64,000 nucleotides of DNA from Clostridium sp. AM30-24 (GTDB lineage: Bacteria; Bacillota; Clostridia; Lachnospirales; Lachnospiraceae). Numbering within the stretch: position 1 is the first letter of the stretch; each line of letters starts with the position of its first letter. This document shows, piece after piece, positions 34,579 to 43,633 of this stretch. Under the pieces are notes generated by a model. That model saw only the letters and a list, made by a program, of their open reading frames with translations, had not been told where the DNA came from and searched no databases. The stretch lies in the NCBI RefSeq assembly GCF_003480435.1, contig NZ_QUJB01000010.1, positions 1 to 64,000 on the forward strand, read 5' to 3'. The position numbers and the translations under genes were made by a program.

Positions 34579-35667
34579 ATGGAGATTCAGAAACAGGAAG
34601 TCATCTTAAAAATAGAAGATCTGACAAAAAGCTTTGGAAAGACGGAAGTGCTTAAGGGAATCAGCATGGAAGTCCATAAAAACGAGATCATCAGCGTATT
34701 GGGTCCGTCCGGCTGCGGAAAGTCCACCTTGCTGAACATTATCGCAGGCATGCTGGCTCCCGATGGCGGACGCGTGACCATGAACGGGCAGATGATCTCT
34801 GAGGCGGGAAAAGTCCTACCGCCGGAGAAACGCCATATGAACATGGTGTTTCAGGATTTTGCACTGTGGCCACATATGACAGCGTATGATAACATCGCTT
34901 ACGGCTTAAAGCGGAGCAAAACCGGAAAAGAGGAGATCGAGGAGCGGGTACAGGAGCTCTTAAAGCTTCTGCATCTGGAGGGACTGGAAAAACGGTATCC
35001 GGCGGAGCTTTCCGGCGGTCAGCAGCAGAGAGTCGCGATCGCCCGGGCACTGATCACGAAGCCGGATATTCTCCTGATGGATGAGCCGCTCTGCAATCTG
35101 GATGTCCAGCTCCGAGTGGAGATGAGAACCGAAATGGCGTTCTTGTTCCGGAAGCTTGGGACGACCGTCTTTCACGTCACCCATGACCCGTCGGAGGCGT
35201 TCGCGATGGCGGACCGGATCGTGATCATGAACAAGGGAAATATCGACCAGATCGATTCCCCGAAAAACTGTTACAGGAATCCGGGAACGGAGTCGGTGGC
35301 GGCTCTTTTAGGTGCCGGAAACCGGGTACATGGATACGCGAGGGAGGATGGCGGCACGCAGATCGATCTCGGTGGCAGTGTCTGCGGAACACTCGGAAGA
35401 AACGGAATCCGAAAAGATGACATGGTGACTGTCCGCTTCCGCGCGGAGAACACGGTGTGGACCGGAAGCGAGCGGCAGGAGAACAGTTTTCCGGTGGCGG
35501 TCGAATATTCCTCCTTCGAGGGGGATTATTACCGCGTTATGGCGAAGATGGGAATGGGAGAACCGCTCTGCTTCTTAAGCCGTAACTATCTGGAAAAAGG
35601 CACGGAAGGCTACGTGAATGTGGAAGGGGACCGTCTCTATGTGTACGGCCCGGAGACAGCGGCATGA
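34579..35667 (+). CDS. Iron(III)-type ABC transporter ATP-binding protein
   Basis: A 362-residue importer ATPase of the FbpC/PotA type. Walker A is GPSGCGKSTLLN, the signature is LSGGQQQRVAIARAL, Walker B is ILLMDEPLCNLD, and the switch histidine follows in HVTHDPSEAFAMAD. A TOBE-like C-terminal domain (about 265-362) may regulate. ATG 34579 lies 5 bases after GGAGG. Its last codons overlap the phosphoesterase gene by 4 bases. Confidence 0.93.
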   Translation: MEIQKQEVILKIEDLTKSFGKTEVLKGISMEVHKNEIISVLGPSGCGKSTLLNIIAGMLAPDGGRVTMNGQMISEAGKVLPPEKRHMNMVFQDFALWPHMTAYDNIAYGLKRSKTGKEEIEERVQELLKLLHLEGLEKRYPAELSGGQQQRVAIARALITKPDILLMDEPLCNLDVQLRVEMRTEMAFLFRKLGTTVFHVTHDPSEAFAMADRIVIMNKGNIDQIDSPKNCYRNPGTESVAALLGAGNRVHGYAREDGGTQIDLGGSVCGTLGRNGIRKDDMVTVRFRAENTVWTGSERQENSFPVAVEYSSFEGDYYRVMAKMGMGEPLCFLSRNYLEKGTEGYVNVEGDRLYVYGPETAA

Positions 35668-36416
35668 GCGGGAACCTGTATCTGATGAGTGACATTCATG
35701 GATATTTTATTCCCTTTCTGCAAATACTGAAAAAGATCCGGTTTACGGATGCGAATCGGATGGTGATCCTGGGGGATCTTGTGGCGAAAGGACCGGATTC
35801 CCTGGGACTTTTGTGCTTTGTGATGGAACATAAGAATATTCTGGCGCTGAGAGGGAATCATGAACAGCGGCTCTTACAGTATTTTGGAACAGACCGCGCG
35901 GCCGGGATCCCGGATTCCACGATGCGGCCCTGGGTGGCCGGAGACGGGGCGGGGATCATCAGGCAGATGAATATGCTGTCAGAGACAGGACGCAGGAAGG
36001 TTCTGGAGTTTATCAAAACGATGCCGCTCTGGGCAGCCATGGAGATCCGCGGCAGAAAGTATGTGTTGATTCACGGAGCGCCGGATGATGAAATGAAAAA
36101 AGAACTTCTGGCAGTGCAAAAAGATCCCGGTGGGAAAAGAAAAACAGCGGATTATGATGTCCTCATAAACCGATATGAATCACCAGACGCGGATAACCGG
36201 CTTCCAGCGGGAATGACTGCCGTAGTGGGACACACGCCGACATTCAAATATGGAACACAGTACGCGGGAGATATGATCATAAGGGACGATAAGATCTTTC
36301 TGGACTGCGGAGCCGGTCAGGGGTATGGATTGGGCTGTCTGGAAATATTGTCTGGCAATGACAAAAATTCCTATCGAAAATACTTTACAAATACAGAGAA
36401 CGGGAGTATATTGTAA
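35664..36416 (+). CDS. PPP-family metallophosphoesterase (ApaH/PrpE-like)
   Basis: A 250-residue calcineurin-like phosphoesterase. All metal and phosphate motifs are visible: SDIHGYF, GDLVAKGPDS, RGNHEQRL, HGAPDDE and GHTPTF. Relatives include protein Ser/Thr phosphatases and Ap4A hydrolases. Its ATG overlaps the TGA of the ABC ATPase (ATGA), so it is translationally coupled to the importer, an unexpected partner. The FMN-operon promoter lies within its last codons. Confidence 0.88.
   Translation: MSGNLYLMSDIHGYFIPFLQILKKIRFTDANRMVILGDLVAKGPDSLGLLCFVMEHKNILALRGNHEQRLLQYFGTDRAAGIPDSTMRPWVAGDGAGIIRQMNMLSETGRRKVLEFIKTMPLWAAMEIRGRKYVLIHGAPDDEMKKELLAVQKDPGGKRKTADYDVLINRYESPDADNRLPAGMTAVVGHTPTFKYGTQYAGDMIIRDDKIFLDCGAGQGYGLGCLEILSGNDKNSYRKYFTNTENGSIL
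36384..36412 (+). promoter_or_regulatory. Promoter of the riboflavin operon
   Basis: TTTACA (36384-36389), 17 bases, TATATT (36407-36412). It lies inside the 3' end of the phosphoesterase gene and about 50 bases before the FMN aptamer. Confidence 0.65.
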
Positions 36417-36463
36417 ACAACCGCTGATGAAAATGACGGTCAGCGATAGGACAATTCAATAAT

Positions 36464-36572
36464 AAGTCTTCAGGGCAGGGTGCAAGTCCCTACCGGCGGT
36501 AAAGCCCGCGAGCCGAGAGGCATGATCCGGTGAGATTCCGGGGCCGACAGTATAGTCTGGATGAAAGAAGAA
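36464..36572 (+). ncRNA. FMN riboswitch (RFN element)
   Basis: The conserved aptamer blocks are present in order: TCTTCAGGGCAGGGTG, CCTACCGGCGGTAAAGCCCG, GATCCGGTGAGATTCCGG and CCGACAGTATAGTCTGGATG with the closing GAAAGAAGA. FMN binding should favour termination in the leader and so switch off ribD-ribE-ribBA-ribH. Confidence 0.97.
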
Positions 36573-36666
36573 TTTCAGGTTTGTTTGTGATATGCGGAAG
36601 CGATCCGGTACTCGAAAAAGAGGACGGGATCGAGGAATTCCGGATCACGGAAGATCGGATCAGTAG

Positions 36667-36699
36667 CTCTGGAATAGGAAACTGTTTCAGGGCTTTTTT
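36667..36699 (+). terminator. Leader terminator of the FMN riboswitch
   Basis: CTCTGGAA (36668-36675 area) pairs with TTTCAGGG, with G-U pairs, followed by CTTTTTT. It is about 95 bases after the aptamer and is a candidate expression platform. Confidence 0.6.
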
Positions 36700-36783
36700 G
36701 TGTAACAGGAGATTGATCTGGGAAAGCTGTGAATTGCAGAAAAGTTATATTTCCGAATGAAACAACGGACCGAATATGGAAAA

Positions 36784-36816
36784 CCCTGTAGGCACCTGCT
36801 TTACAGGGCTTTTTTT
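36784..36816 (+). terminator. Second leader terminator before ribD
   Basis: CCCTGTA (36784-36790) pairs with TACAGGG (36802-36808) and is followed by seven T. It lies 70 bases before the ribD start, so either this or the preceding hairpin, or both, terminate the leader. Confidence 0.7.
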
Positions 36817-36884
36817 AACAGAAAATTCCTATGGAACTTCCTGCTTGCGCCCGTAAGGCAGGTTTGCGGAAAGGAGTGAAAAAG

Positions 36885-37994
36885 ATGACGGACCGGGATT
36901 ATATGCTGCGGGCCATTGAGCTTGCAAAAGGGGGACTTGGCTGGACAAGTCCGAATCCCCTCGTGGGAGCTGTGATCGTGAAAGACGGAAGGATCATAGG
37001 GGAAGGTTACCATGAGCGGTGCGGAAAACTCCACGCGGAGCGAAACGCCATTGCATCGCTCACGGAAAGTGCGGAGGGCGCGACACTCTATGTGACGTTA
37101 GAGCCGTGCTGCCATTACGGAAAGACACCGCCCTGCACGGAGGCGATCCTCGAGCAGAAGATCGCAAGAGTTGTGATCGGTTCAAGAGATCCGAATCCCC
37201 TGGTAGCAGGAAAAGGAGCGGCGATCTTAAGAGCAGCGGGAGTCCGGGTGGAAGAGGACTTTATGCGTGAGGAATGCGATGCGTTAAATCCGGTATTCTT
37301 CCATTACATCACAAAGAAAACGCCCTATGTGGTCATGAAATATGCCATGACGGCGGACGGAAAGATCGCTGCGCGGACCGGCGACTCCAAGTGGATCACA
37401 GGAGAAAGCGCAAGGAAAAAGGTGCAGGAGCTGCGCCACCAGTATATGGGGATCATGGCTGGGATCGGCACGATCCTGGCAGACGATCCGATGTTAAACG
37501 TCCGGATCCCCGGGCTGAAGAGTCCGGTGCGGATCATCTGCGACAGTGGACTCAGGATACCGATGGATTCACAGATCGTGAAGACGGCAAAGGAGTACCG
37601 GACCATCGTAGCGTATGCGGGGGAGCATTCCGGGGAAGGTTGTAAAGAGGCGGAAGAGAAAGAGGAACAGCTTCACGCGGCCGGCGTGGAGACCGTGTCG
37701 GTCCCGGACGCAGACGGGCGTGTGGACCTTGGGAAGCTCATGGAATACCTTGGAAAACAGGGTATCGACAGCGTGCTTTTAGAGGGCGGAGGTACCTTAA
37801 ATGACGCGGCGCTGTCAGCCGGGATCGTAAACGAGATCTGCGCGTTTATCGCACCGAAGATCTTCGGCGGTGCCGGTGCGAAGACTCCGGTTTCCGGGAT
37901 CGGTGTGGCGCATCCAGCGGAAGCCGTGATGCTGACGTTGAGACAGATGGAGACGATCGGGGATGATCTGATGCTCAGATATTCAGTAGATTGA
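36885..37994 (+). CDS. ribD: RibD bifunctional deaminase/reductase
   Basis: A 369-residue bifunctional enzyme for the second and third steps of riboflavin synthesis. The N-terminal deaminase (about 1-145) has the zinc motifs LHAERNA and PCCHYGKTPPCTEA. The C-terminal NADPH reductase (about 146-369) has KYAMTADGKIAARTGDSKWI and VLLEGGGTLNDAAL. ATG 36885 follows AAAGGAGTG; the ORF extends 18 codons upstream into the leader and that part is not family-like. First gene after the FMN riboswitch. Confidence 0.95.
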   Translation: MTDRDYMLRAIELAKGGLGWTSPNPLVGAVIVKDGRIIGEGYHERCGKLHAERNAIASLTESAEGATLYVTLEPCCHYGKTPPCTEAILEQKIARVVIGSRDPNPLVAGKGAAILRAAGVRVEEDFMREECDALNPVFFHYITKKTPYVVMKYAMTADGKIAARTGDSKWITGESARKKVQELRHQYMGIMAGIGTILADDPMLNVRIPGLKSPVRIICDSGLRIPMDSQIVKTAKEYRTIVAYAGEHSGEGCKEAEEKEEQLHAAGVETVSVPDADGRVDLGKLMEYLGKQGIDSVLLEGGGTLNDAALSAGIVNEICAFIAPKIFGGAGAKTPVSGIGVAHPAEAVMLTLRQMETIGDDLMLRYSVD

Positions 37995-38016
37995 AAATGG
38001 GAAAGGAAGTAAGGGC

Positions 38017-38721
38017 ATGTTTACAGGGATCGTAGAAGAACTCGGACAGGTGAAGGCACTTTCCCTGCGCGGAAATTCCGGTACACTGACGGTAAAAGCG
38101 AAAAAAGTCCTGGAAGGAACAAAGATCGGTGACAGCATCGCGGTCAATGGTGTCTGCCTTACGGTCACGAATATGAAAAATAATGAGTTTTCCGCCGATG
38201 TGATGGCGGAGACGGTGAGGAGAAGCAGTCTCGGAGCACTGCGGGACGGAAGTTATGTAAATCTGGAGCGGGCCATGGCGGCGGATGGCCGGTTCGGCGG
38301 TCATATCGTTTCCGGCCATATTGACGGAACCGGTCAGATCGAATCGATGAGACGGGAAGAGAATGCAGTCTGGGTCACGATCGCATGTGCGGATAAGATC
38401 CTGGATCTAATCGTGGAAAAAGGGTCGATCTGCATTGACGGGATCAGCCTCACGGTGGCGGCGGTGACAAAGCGGAACTTTTCAGTGTCGGTGATCCCAC
38501 ATACCGGCGAGGAGACAACGCTTTTGAAGAAAAAAGCAGGAGATGCGGTCAATCTGGAAAATGACATTGTGGGGAAATATATTCAGAAATTTGTGGATAT
38601 CGGAAGAAATTCCGGTGCGGACCGGGGAAAAATGCCTGACGATGAAAATGCCGCGGGAAACGCAAAGGGAAACTCAGGGATCAGCATGGAGTTTCTTCAG
38701 AAATATGGATTTTTAAGTTGA
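38017..38721 (+). CDS. ribE: Riboflavin synthase alpha chain
   Basis: A 234-residue riboflavin synthase that dismutates two lumazines into riboflavin. It starts with the hallmark MFTGIVEELGQV and has two lumazine-binding repeats (about 1-95 and 96-195), with GRFGGHIVSGHIDGTGQI opening the second. About 25 extra polar residues at the C-terminus (GADRGKMPDDENAAGNAKGN) extend beyond the usual length. It follows ribD by 22 bases. Confidence 0.95.
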   Translation: MFTGIVEELGQVKALSLRGNSGTLTVKAKKVLEGTKIGDSIAVNGVCLTVTNMKNNEFSADVMAETVRRSSLGALRDGSYVNLERAMAADGRFGGHIVSGHIDGTGQIESMRREENAVWVTIACADKILDLIVEKGSICIDGISLTVAAVTKRNFSVSVIPHTGEETTLLKKKAGDAVNLENDIVGKYIQKFVDIGRNSGADRGKMPDDENAAGNAKGNSGISMEFLQKYGFLS

Positions 38722-38763
38722 AAGAAAAACTTTTAATAAAGGACTCTGGAAAGGCAGGAAAAT

Positions 38764-39975
38764 ATGAACGAGCAATACAACACAATCGAAGAAGCGATCG
38801 AAGATCTGCGGGCGGGAAAGATCATTCTCGTGACAGATGACCCGGACCGGGAGAATGAGGGAGATATGATCTGCGCGGCAGAGTTCGCGACACAGGCAAA
38901 TATCAATTTCATGGCAAGCCACGCAAAGGGACTGATCTGTACGCCGATGAGCGCGGCAGTGGCAGAGCGGCTGGGACTTCCGCAGATGGTATCCGAGAAT
39001 ACGGATAACCACTGCACGGCATTTACGGTCTCCATCGATCATGTGGACACGACAACAGGAATTTCCGCGGCGGAGCGCTCTTACACGATGATGAAATGCG
39101 TGGACCCGGCGACAAAGCCCCAGGATCTCAGAAGACCGGGACACGTATTCCCGCTTGTAGCAAGACGGGGCGGAGTGCTCGTGAGAAACGGCCATACCGA
39201 GGCAACTGTGGACCTCATGCGTCTGGCGGGACTTTCCGAGTGCGGCGTGTGCTGTGAGATCATGGAGGAAGACGGAACCATGATGCGGACCACGAATCTG
39301 TGGAAGCTGGCGAAGGAGTACGGACTGAAATTTATCACGATCAAGGAACTGCAGGATTACTGCCGTGTCCATGAAAAACATGTGGTGCAGGAAGCCTGCG
39401 CGGACATGCCGACCCAGTACGGACACTTTAAGATCTACGGCTATGTGAACGATATTACCGGCGAGCACCATGTGGCTCTTGTGAAGGGCGATATCGGGGA
39501 CGGCGAGGATGTGCTCTGCCGCGTGCATTCCGAGTGCCTGACCGGAGATGTGTTCGGTTCCATGCGCTGTGACTGCGGAAAACAGCTCCAGACCGCGATG
39601 CGCCAGGTGGAGGCGGAAGGCCGTGGCATCATCCTCTACATGCGCCAGGAAGGCCGCGGCATCGGTCTGATCAACAAACTGAAGACGTATGTACTTCAGG
39701 AGCAGGGCTTTGACACGGTGGAGGCCAATATCAAGCTTGGTTTTGCTCCGGATCTCAGGGAATACTGGATCGGGGCACAGATCTTAAGGGATCTCGGCGT
39801 GAAGTCCTTGAGACTTCTCACGAACAATCCGGAGAAGATCTACGGACTTTCCGGCTTCGGACTTGAGATCCATGAGCGCGTGCCGATCGAGATCGATCCG
39901 CAGCAGTACGACAGCTTCTATCTGAAGACGAAGCAGGACAAGATGGGACATATCTTTACAAAAATTAAAGTGTGA
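38764..39975 (+). CDS. ribBA: RibBA: DHBP synthase / GTP cyclohydrolase II
   Basis: A 403-residue fusion. The N-terminal half (about 1-200) makes 3,4-dihydroxy-2-butanone 4-phosphate: [18 protein letters not shown] and [14 protein letters not shown] are typical. The C-terminal half opens the GTP ring: zinc-binding [20 protein letters not shown] and [13 protein letters not shown] are complete. Both activities therefore look intact. Third gene of the operon. Confidence 0.96.
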   Translation: MNEQYNTIEEAIEDLRAGKIILVTDDPDRENEGDMICAAEFATQANINFMASHAKGLICTPMSAAVAERLGLPQMVSENTDNHCTAFTVSIDHVDTTTGISAAERSYTMMKCVDPATKPQDLRRPGHVFPLVARRGGVLVRNGHTEATVDLMRLAGLSECGVCCEIMEEDGTMMRTTNLWKLAKEYGLKFITIKELQDYCRVHEKHVVQEACADMPTQYGHFKIYGYVNDITGEHHVALVKGDIGDGEDVLCRVHSECLTGDVFGSMRCDCGKQLQTAMRQVEAEGRGIILYMRQEGRGIGLINKLKTYVLQEQGFDTVEANIKLGFAPDLREYWIGAQILRDLGVKSLRLLTNNPEKIYGLSGFGLEIHERVPIEIDPQQYDSFYLKTKQDKMGHIFTKIKV

Positions 39976-40026
39976 TAGAATGGAAAGTTCATCGCAGAAA
40001 ACATAAGAAAGAAAAGGAGAATCATC

Positions 40027-40500
40027 ATGAAAGAGATCAAGGTATTAGAAGGAAAAGTTGTAGCACCGGAAGGCATGAAAGTGGGGATCGTAGCTTCCCG
40101 TTTTAACGAGATCATCGTAAATAAGCTCTTAGGCGGAGCGGTTGACGGACTTGTCCGCCACGGTGTGGAGGAAGAAAATATCACGGCGGCCTGGGTTCCG
40201 GGCGCATTCGAGATCCCGGTTGCGGCATCTGCCATGGCAAAGTCCGGCAAGTATGACGCGATCATCTGTGTCGGCGCTGTGATCCGCGGTGATACCACAC
40301 ACTATGATTATGTGTGCAGTGAAGTTTCCAAGGGAATCGCTCAGGTGGGACTGGCAGAGAAGATGCCGGTACTCTTCGGCGTCCTGACAACAGAGAACAT
40401 CGAGCAGGCCATCGCCCGTGCCGGAAGCAAAGGCGGAAATAAAGGATATGACTGTGCACTTTCCGCAATCGAGATGGTAAATCTTATGAGACAGTTCTAA
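40027..40500 (+). CDS. ribH: Lumazine synthase (riboflavin synthase beta chain)
   Basis: A 157-residue 6,7-dimethyl-8-ribityllumazine synthase. Visible family motifs are [51 protein letters not shown] with the catalytic histidine, and [12 protein letters not shown]. Such proteins assemble as 60-mers or pentamers. It is the last gene of the rib operon and is followed by a strong terminator. Confidence 0.96.
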   Translation: MKEIKVLEGKVVAPEGMKVGIVASRFNEIIVNKLLGGAVDGLVRHGVEEENITAAWVPGAFEIPVAASAMAKSGKYDAIICVGAVIRGDTTHYDYVCSEVSKGIAQVGLAEKMPVLFGVLTTENIEQAIARAGSKGGNKGYDCALSAIEMVNLMRQF

Positions 40501-40523
40501 ATTCAGATGATATAGACATAAAA

Positions 40524-40566
40524 GATCAGCGCTCCTGAGAATTTTTTTCAGAGGCGCTGATTTTTG
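40524..40566 (+). terminator. Terminator of the rib operon
   Basis: ATCAGCGCTCCTGA (40525-40538) pairs with TCAGAGGCGCTGAT (40548-40561), followed by TTTT. Confidence 0.9.
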
Positions 40567-40567
40567 C

Positions 40568-40604
40568 GTAATAGGGATTCCTCGGAAGCTCCTATTACAC
40601 AAAA
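40568..40604. repeat. Short post-terminator palindrome
   Basis: GTAATAGGGATTCC pairs with GGAAGCTCCTATTAC across GAGG/TCGG. It has the same layout as the palindrome that opens the long repeats at 24379 and 43634 and, like them, follows a terminator U-tract directly. Confidence 0.65.
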
Positions 40605-40627
40605 GATACATTCTGTTTTATAAGAGC

Positions 40628-41053
40628 CTATATGGTTTCCGTCTCCTCCGTGAATTTGACCGCGAAATCCCGGTTCAGTTTTATGAAGATCTGCTGCTCC
40701 TCGGCAGACCAGCTCTCGAAAATCGCATTTTCAATGGCGATCAGGCGATGGGCGGTATTTTTCATGAGTTCCTCTCCTTTTTCCGTGAGAAAAACGCAGG
40801 TATTCCGCCCTGTTCCGGGTTTCAGGTACAGATAACCAGCCTGTTCCATCTTGCGTACCGCGGAGTTGATCGTGGATTTTGTGGTGCCGGTCTCTTTGTA
40901 AAAGATACTCTGATTGCAGCCGGAACCGTGTTCATTGAGGGAGTAGAGAATATCAAGCTCGCTGTCCGTGAGACCGAGCTTTAATGCAGCGTCATGGTAG
41001 GCATTGTTGAGCTGGCTGAGCAGGTTGTAAAATTCTTTAAATGCAGAGTACAT
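40628..41053 (-). CDS. MarR-family transcriptional regulator
   Basis: A 141-residue winged-helix regulator. The recognition region is FYKETGTTKSTINSAVRKME with the wing LYLKPGTGRNTCVFLTEKG; helical ends form the dimer interface. ATG 41053 follows AGGAG; the reading frame extends 17 codons upstream without support. It is the second gene after the MATE exporter on the same strand, so it probably represses that operon, including itself. Confidence 0.9.
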   Translation of the reverse strand: MYSAFKEFYNLLSQLNNAYHDAALKLGLTDSELDILYSLNEHGSGCNQSIFYKETGTTKSTINSAVRKMEQAGYLYLKPGTGRNTCVFLTEKGEELMKNTAHRLIAIENAIFESWSAEEQQIFIKLNRDFAVKFTEETETI

Positions 41054-41125
41054 GGCAGATCTCCTAAAAATATAAGTGTATGGGGGCAGTGCAGGTCTTT
41101 GCATCCGCCTGTCCGGACTGTCAGT

Positions 41126-42457
41126 TTACGCGTATCCGTACTTCTTCGCCTTCCGGATCAGGAAGAAGAGTGACAGGCATACCGCCATAAATTCCGCCGC
41201 GATGATGGAATACCAGATTCCGGAAACACCGAGGAAAAACGGCAGGATGATGACAGCCCCCGTTTCAAAGATCATGGTACGGCAGAAGGAGATCGCAGCG
41301 GAGACGCCCCCGTCGTTGAGTGCCGTAAAGAAGGACGATGCGTAGATGCTGAAGCCCATGAACAGAAAAGAGATCGAGTATGAGCGGAATGCATGGACCG
41401 TCATGTCTAAGAGGTTCGTGTTGTAGCGGACGAAAATTCCCGCAAGAAAGGGGGCACCTGCTTCTGCCGCGATCGTCAGGATGATCTGGAAGGTCAGGAT
41501 CAGCCGGAAGCTTTTTCCGAGTAGATTCTTTAACTCGCTCTTATTTCCCGCACCGCAGTGATAGCCAACGATCGGGGCACTTCCCATAGAGTAGCCGATA
41601 AAGAGTGCCGCGAAGATAAAGCTCACATACATGATGACGCCATATACGGCAACACCGTCGGAACCGGAAAGGCGCATGAGCTGCCAGTTGTAAAGCATGT
41701 TTACGATGGACATGGAGATGTTCGTCATAAACTCGGAAGCGCCGTTTGTACAGGCATTCAACAGGGCACTAAAGTCCATATGGGTCTTTCCGAGACGGAG
41801 CCGGCTCTTGTTCGGAAAGATAAAGTAGAGCAGGGGAATCAGTCCGCCGATGGACTGGCTGAGCGCCGTTGCGGCGGCAGCGCCCACGACGCCGAGACGC
41901 AGAACGGCGATAAAATAAGCATCGAGGATCATATTTGTGAGTCCTGACGCGATGGTGATCAGGAGGCCGAGCTGCGGGCGTTCCGCTACAACGAGAAAGC
42001 TCTGGAATACATTCTGCAGCATGAAGGGAATCAGAGCCAGCAGGATAATCCGGCCGTAACGGACGCAGTAGGGGAGGAGGACCTTATCAGCGCCTAAGAG
42101 TTTTGCCATTGGGGCTAAAAGGATCTCGCCGCCTACCGTAAAGAGGAGGCCCACTGCGATCAGAACGTAGACGAGGAGAGAAAAGATCTCCTTTGCCTTT
42201 TTTTCATTCCCGGTCCCGAAGGTCAGAGCCACCAGGGCACTGCCGCCGCTGCCGGTCATAAAGCCGATGGCACCGAGGATCATCAGAAACGGCATAATGA
42301 TATTGATGGAGGCGAAGGCCTCGGAACCCACAAAGTTCGAGACAAAAACACCGTCCACAACTCCGTAGATGGACGTGAGAATCATCATGACGATAGACGG
42401 AAACGTGAACCGCAGGAGTTTTTGGTAGGTAAAGTGGTCGGAAAGTGAAATATTCAT
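41126..42457 (-). CDS. MATE-family multidrug exporter
   Basis: A 443-residue membrane protein with twelve helices in two six-helix halves, as in the MATE family (MepA/DinF-like), exporting cationic drugs by sodium or proton antiport. Visible: the start FTFPSIVMMILTSIYGVVDGVFVSNFVG, GSGGSALVALTFGTGNEKKA in the first half, and YCRYG/VGYHCGAGNKSELK at the inter-half boundary. First gene of the MATE-marR operon. Confidence 0.92.
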   Translation of the reverse strand: MNISLSDHFTYQKLLRFTFPSIVMMILTSIYGVVDGVFVSNFVGSEAFASINIIMPFLMILGAIGFMTGSGGSALVALTFGTGNEKKAKEIFSLLVYVLIAVGLLFTVGGEILLAPMAKLLGADKVLLPYCVRYGRIILLALIPFMLQNVFQSFLVVAERPQLGLLITIASGLTNMILDAYFIAVLRLGVVGAAAATALSQSIGGLIPLLYFIFPNKSRLRLGKTHMDFSALLNACTNGASEFMTNISMSIVNMLYNWQLMRLSGSDGVAVYGVIMYVSFIFAALFIGYSMGSAPIVGYHCGAGNKSELKNLLGKSFRLILTFQIILTIAAEAGAPFLAGIFVRYNTNLLDMTVHAFRSYSISFLFMGFSIYASSFFTALNDGGVSAAISFCRTMIFETGAVIILPFFLGVSGIWYSIIAAEFMAVCLSLFFLIRKAKKYGYA

Positions 42458-42542
42458 CGTGTGCCCTTTCAGTTTTTTTGACTGTGTCTGCCCGAGGGGG
42501 AAAATCGTGTCTTTTATAGCGGACAGTTTTACAGTTATGAAT

Positions 42543-42590
42543 GTACGAAATCGTACGTAGAATCATAGTACGATTACATACATATGTCAA
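42543..42590 (-). promoter_or_regulatory. MATE-marR promoter with overlapping operator
   Basis: On the minus strand TTGACA (42590-42585), 17 bases, TATGAT (42567-42562): near-consensus. ATCGTAC (42550-42556) and GTACGAT (42568-42574) form an inverted repeat embracing the -10, with another palindrome GTACGA-AA-TCGTAC at 42543-42556. This is a credible MarR operator that would block polymerase. Confidence 0.7.
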
Positions 42591-42597
42591 GAAAAAC

Positions 42598-42727
42598 TTT
42601 GCATACTGTCTCACGGTATGAACTTCGTATCCAGCCTCACAGATATGAACTTTGCATCCTGTCCCACGGAAGAACTTCGCATCCAGTCTCACAGATATGA
42701 ACTTTGCGTCCTGTCTCACGGAGGATC
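42598..42727. repeat. Five tandem imperfect repeats of about 26 bases
   Basis: Units of about 25-27 bases with the form CTTYGYATCCWGYCTCACRGATATGAA occur five times in a row: starts near 42598, 42624, 42651, 42676 and 42703. Alternate units are more alike, so the higher-order period is about 52 bases. The block lies just upstream of the MATE promoter and before the HD-domain gene. No spacers of unique sequence separate the units. Confidence 0.8.
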
Positions 42728-42900
42728 GGTTCGAATTATGATGGAAATCTCACAGAATGCAGCTTTACACAGATTTTACATTCTTTTACCGGAGCGTGAT
42801 TGTTCGTTTCTTTTTTCTGCTATATGATATAGAAGTGAAAATGAGAGAAAAAAGAAAGAGCAGTCACGAGCTGGGTCGACTGCGGCAGAGGAAAAAGAAT

Positions 42901-43557
42901 ATGACATATAAGGAAATCAAGAAAAACGAGGAAGTTTTAGCTTACCTGAAAAAAGGAAACGATAATCTGGGGACTATGGGATTTACAGATCATTCGGACG
43001 CGCACTGCGCGATGGTTGCGGAGCGGGCAGCAATGATCTTAAAGAAATTCGGTTACTCAGATCACGATATCGAGCTGGTGAAGATCGCCGGTTTCATGCA
43101 TGATATGGGAAATGCGATCAACCGGCATGCCCATGCGGAGTATGGTGCCCTTCTGGCATCCCAAATCCTGGAAAAGACGGATCTTCCGATCACAGACCGC
43201 GCGATCATCGTCTCCGCGATCGGAAACCATGATGAGTCAACGGGCGGAGCCGTAGATCCGATCTCCGCGGCGCTTATCATCGCCGACAAGACGGATGTAC
43301 GCAGAAACCGCGTCCGCCAGAAGGAGATGGCATCCTTTGATATCCACGACCGCGTAAACTATGCGGTTACGGAGGCAAAATTAAAGGTAAATGAGGAAAA
43401 GAAAGTGATCACCCTGAATTTAAAGATCGACGAAAACATCTGCTCCATGCTGGAGTACTTCGAGATCTTCTTACAGCGCATGCTCATGTGCCGCCGTGCG
43501 TGTGAAATGCTCGGAGCGAAATTCAAGATGACGGCGAACGGAAGTAAGATCGTATAA
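42901..43557 (+). CDS. HD-domain metal-dependent phosphohydrolase
   Basis: A 218-residue HD-domain protein. The metal ligands are seen in DHSDAHCAMVAERA, the central FMHDMGNAI (the HD pair) and IGNHDES, with DKTDVRR closing the set. It resembles Firmicutes phosphohydrolases of unknown substrate. ATG 42901 follows AGAGGAAAAAG; in-frame ATGs at 42841 and 42757 would add a basic leader and are less likely. Confidence 0.85.
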   Translation: MTYKEIKKNEEVLAYLKKGNDNLGTMGFTDHSDAHCAMVAERAAMILKKFGYSDHDIELVKIAGFMHDMGNAINRHAHAEYGALLASQILEKTDLPITDRAIIVSAIGNHDESTGGAVDPISAALIIADKTDVRRNRVRQKEMASFDIHDRVNYAVTEAKLKVNEEKKVITLNLKIDENICSMLEYFEIFLQRMLMCRRACEMLGAKFKMTANGSKIV

Positions 43558-43633
43558 CAAAAAGGAATCCGGAATACTCCTCTTATGATATCCCCTGAAA
43601 CAGATTTTATGGATCTGTTCTGGGGATTGTTTT

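Noticed and set aside
38713..39528. 271-residue minus-strand frame opposite ribBA
   Set aside because: Shadow of ribBA codon structure; no start signal and no recognisable motif.
42204..42719. 171-residue minus-strand frame through the tandem repeats
   Set aside because: It translates the 26-base repeats and then an alternative frame of the MATE gene; the real gene is in another frame and starts at 42457.
42598..42727. Possible CRISPR array
   Set aside because: The repeat units are adjacent, imperfect and lack unique spacers; no cas genes are near.
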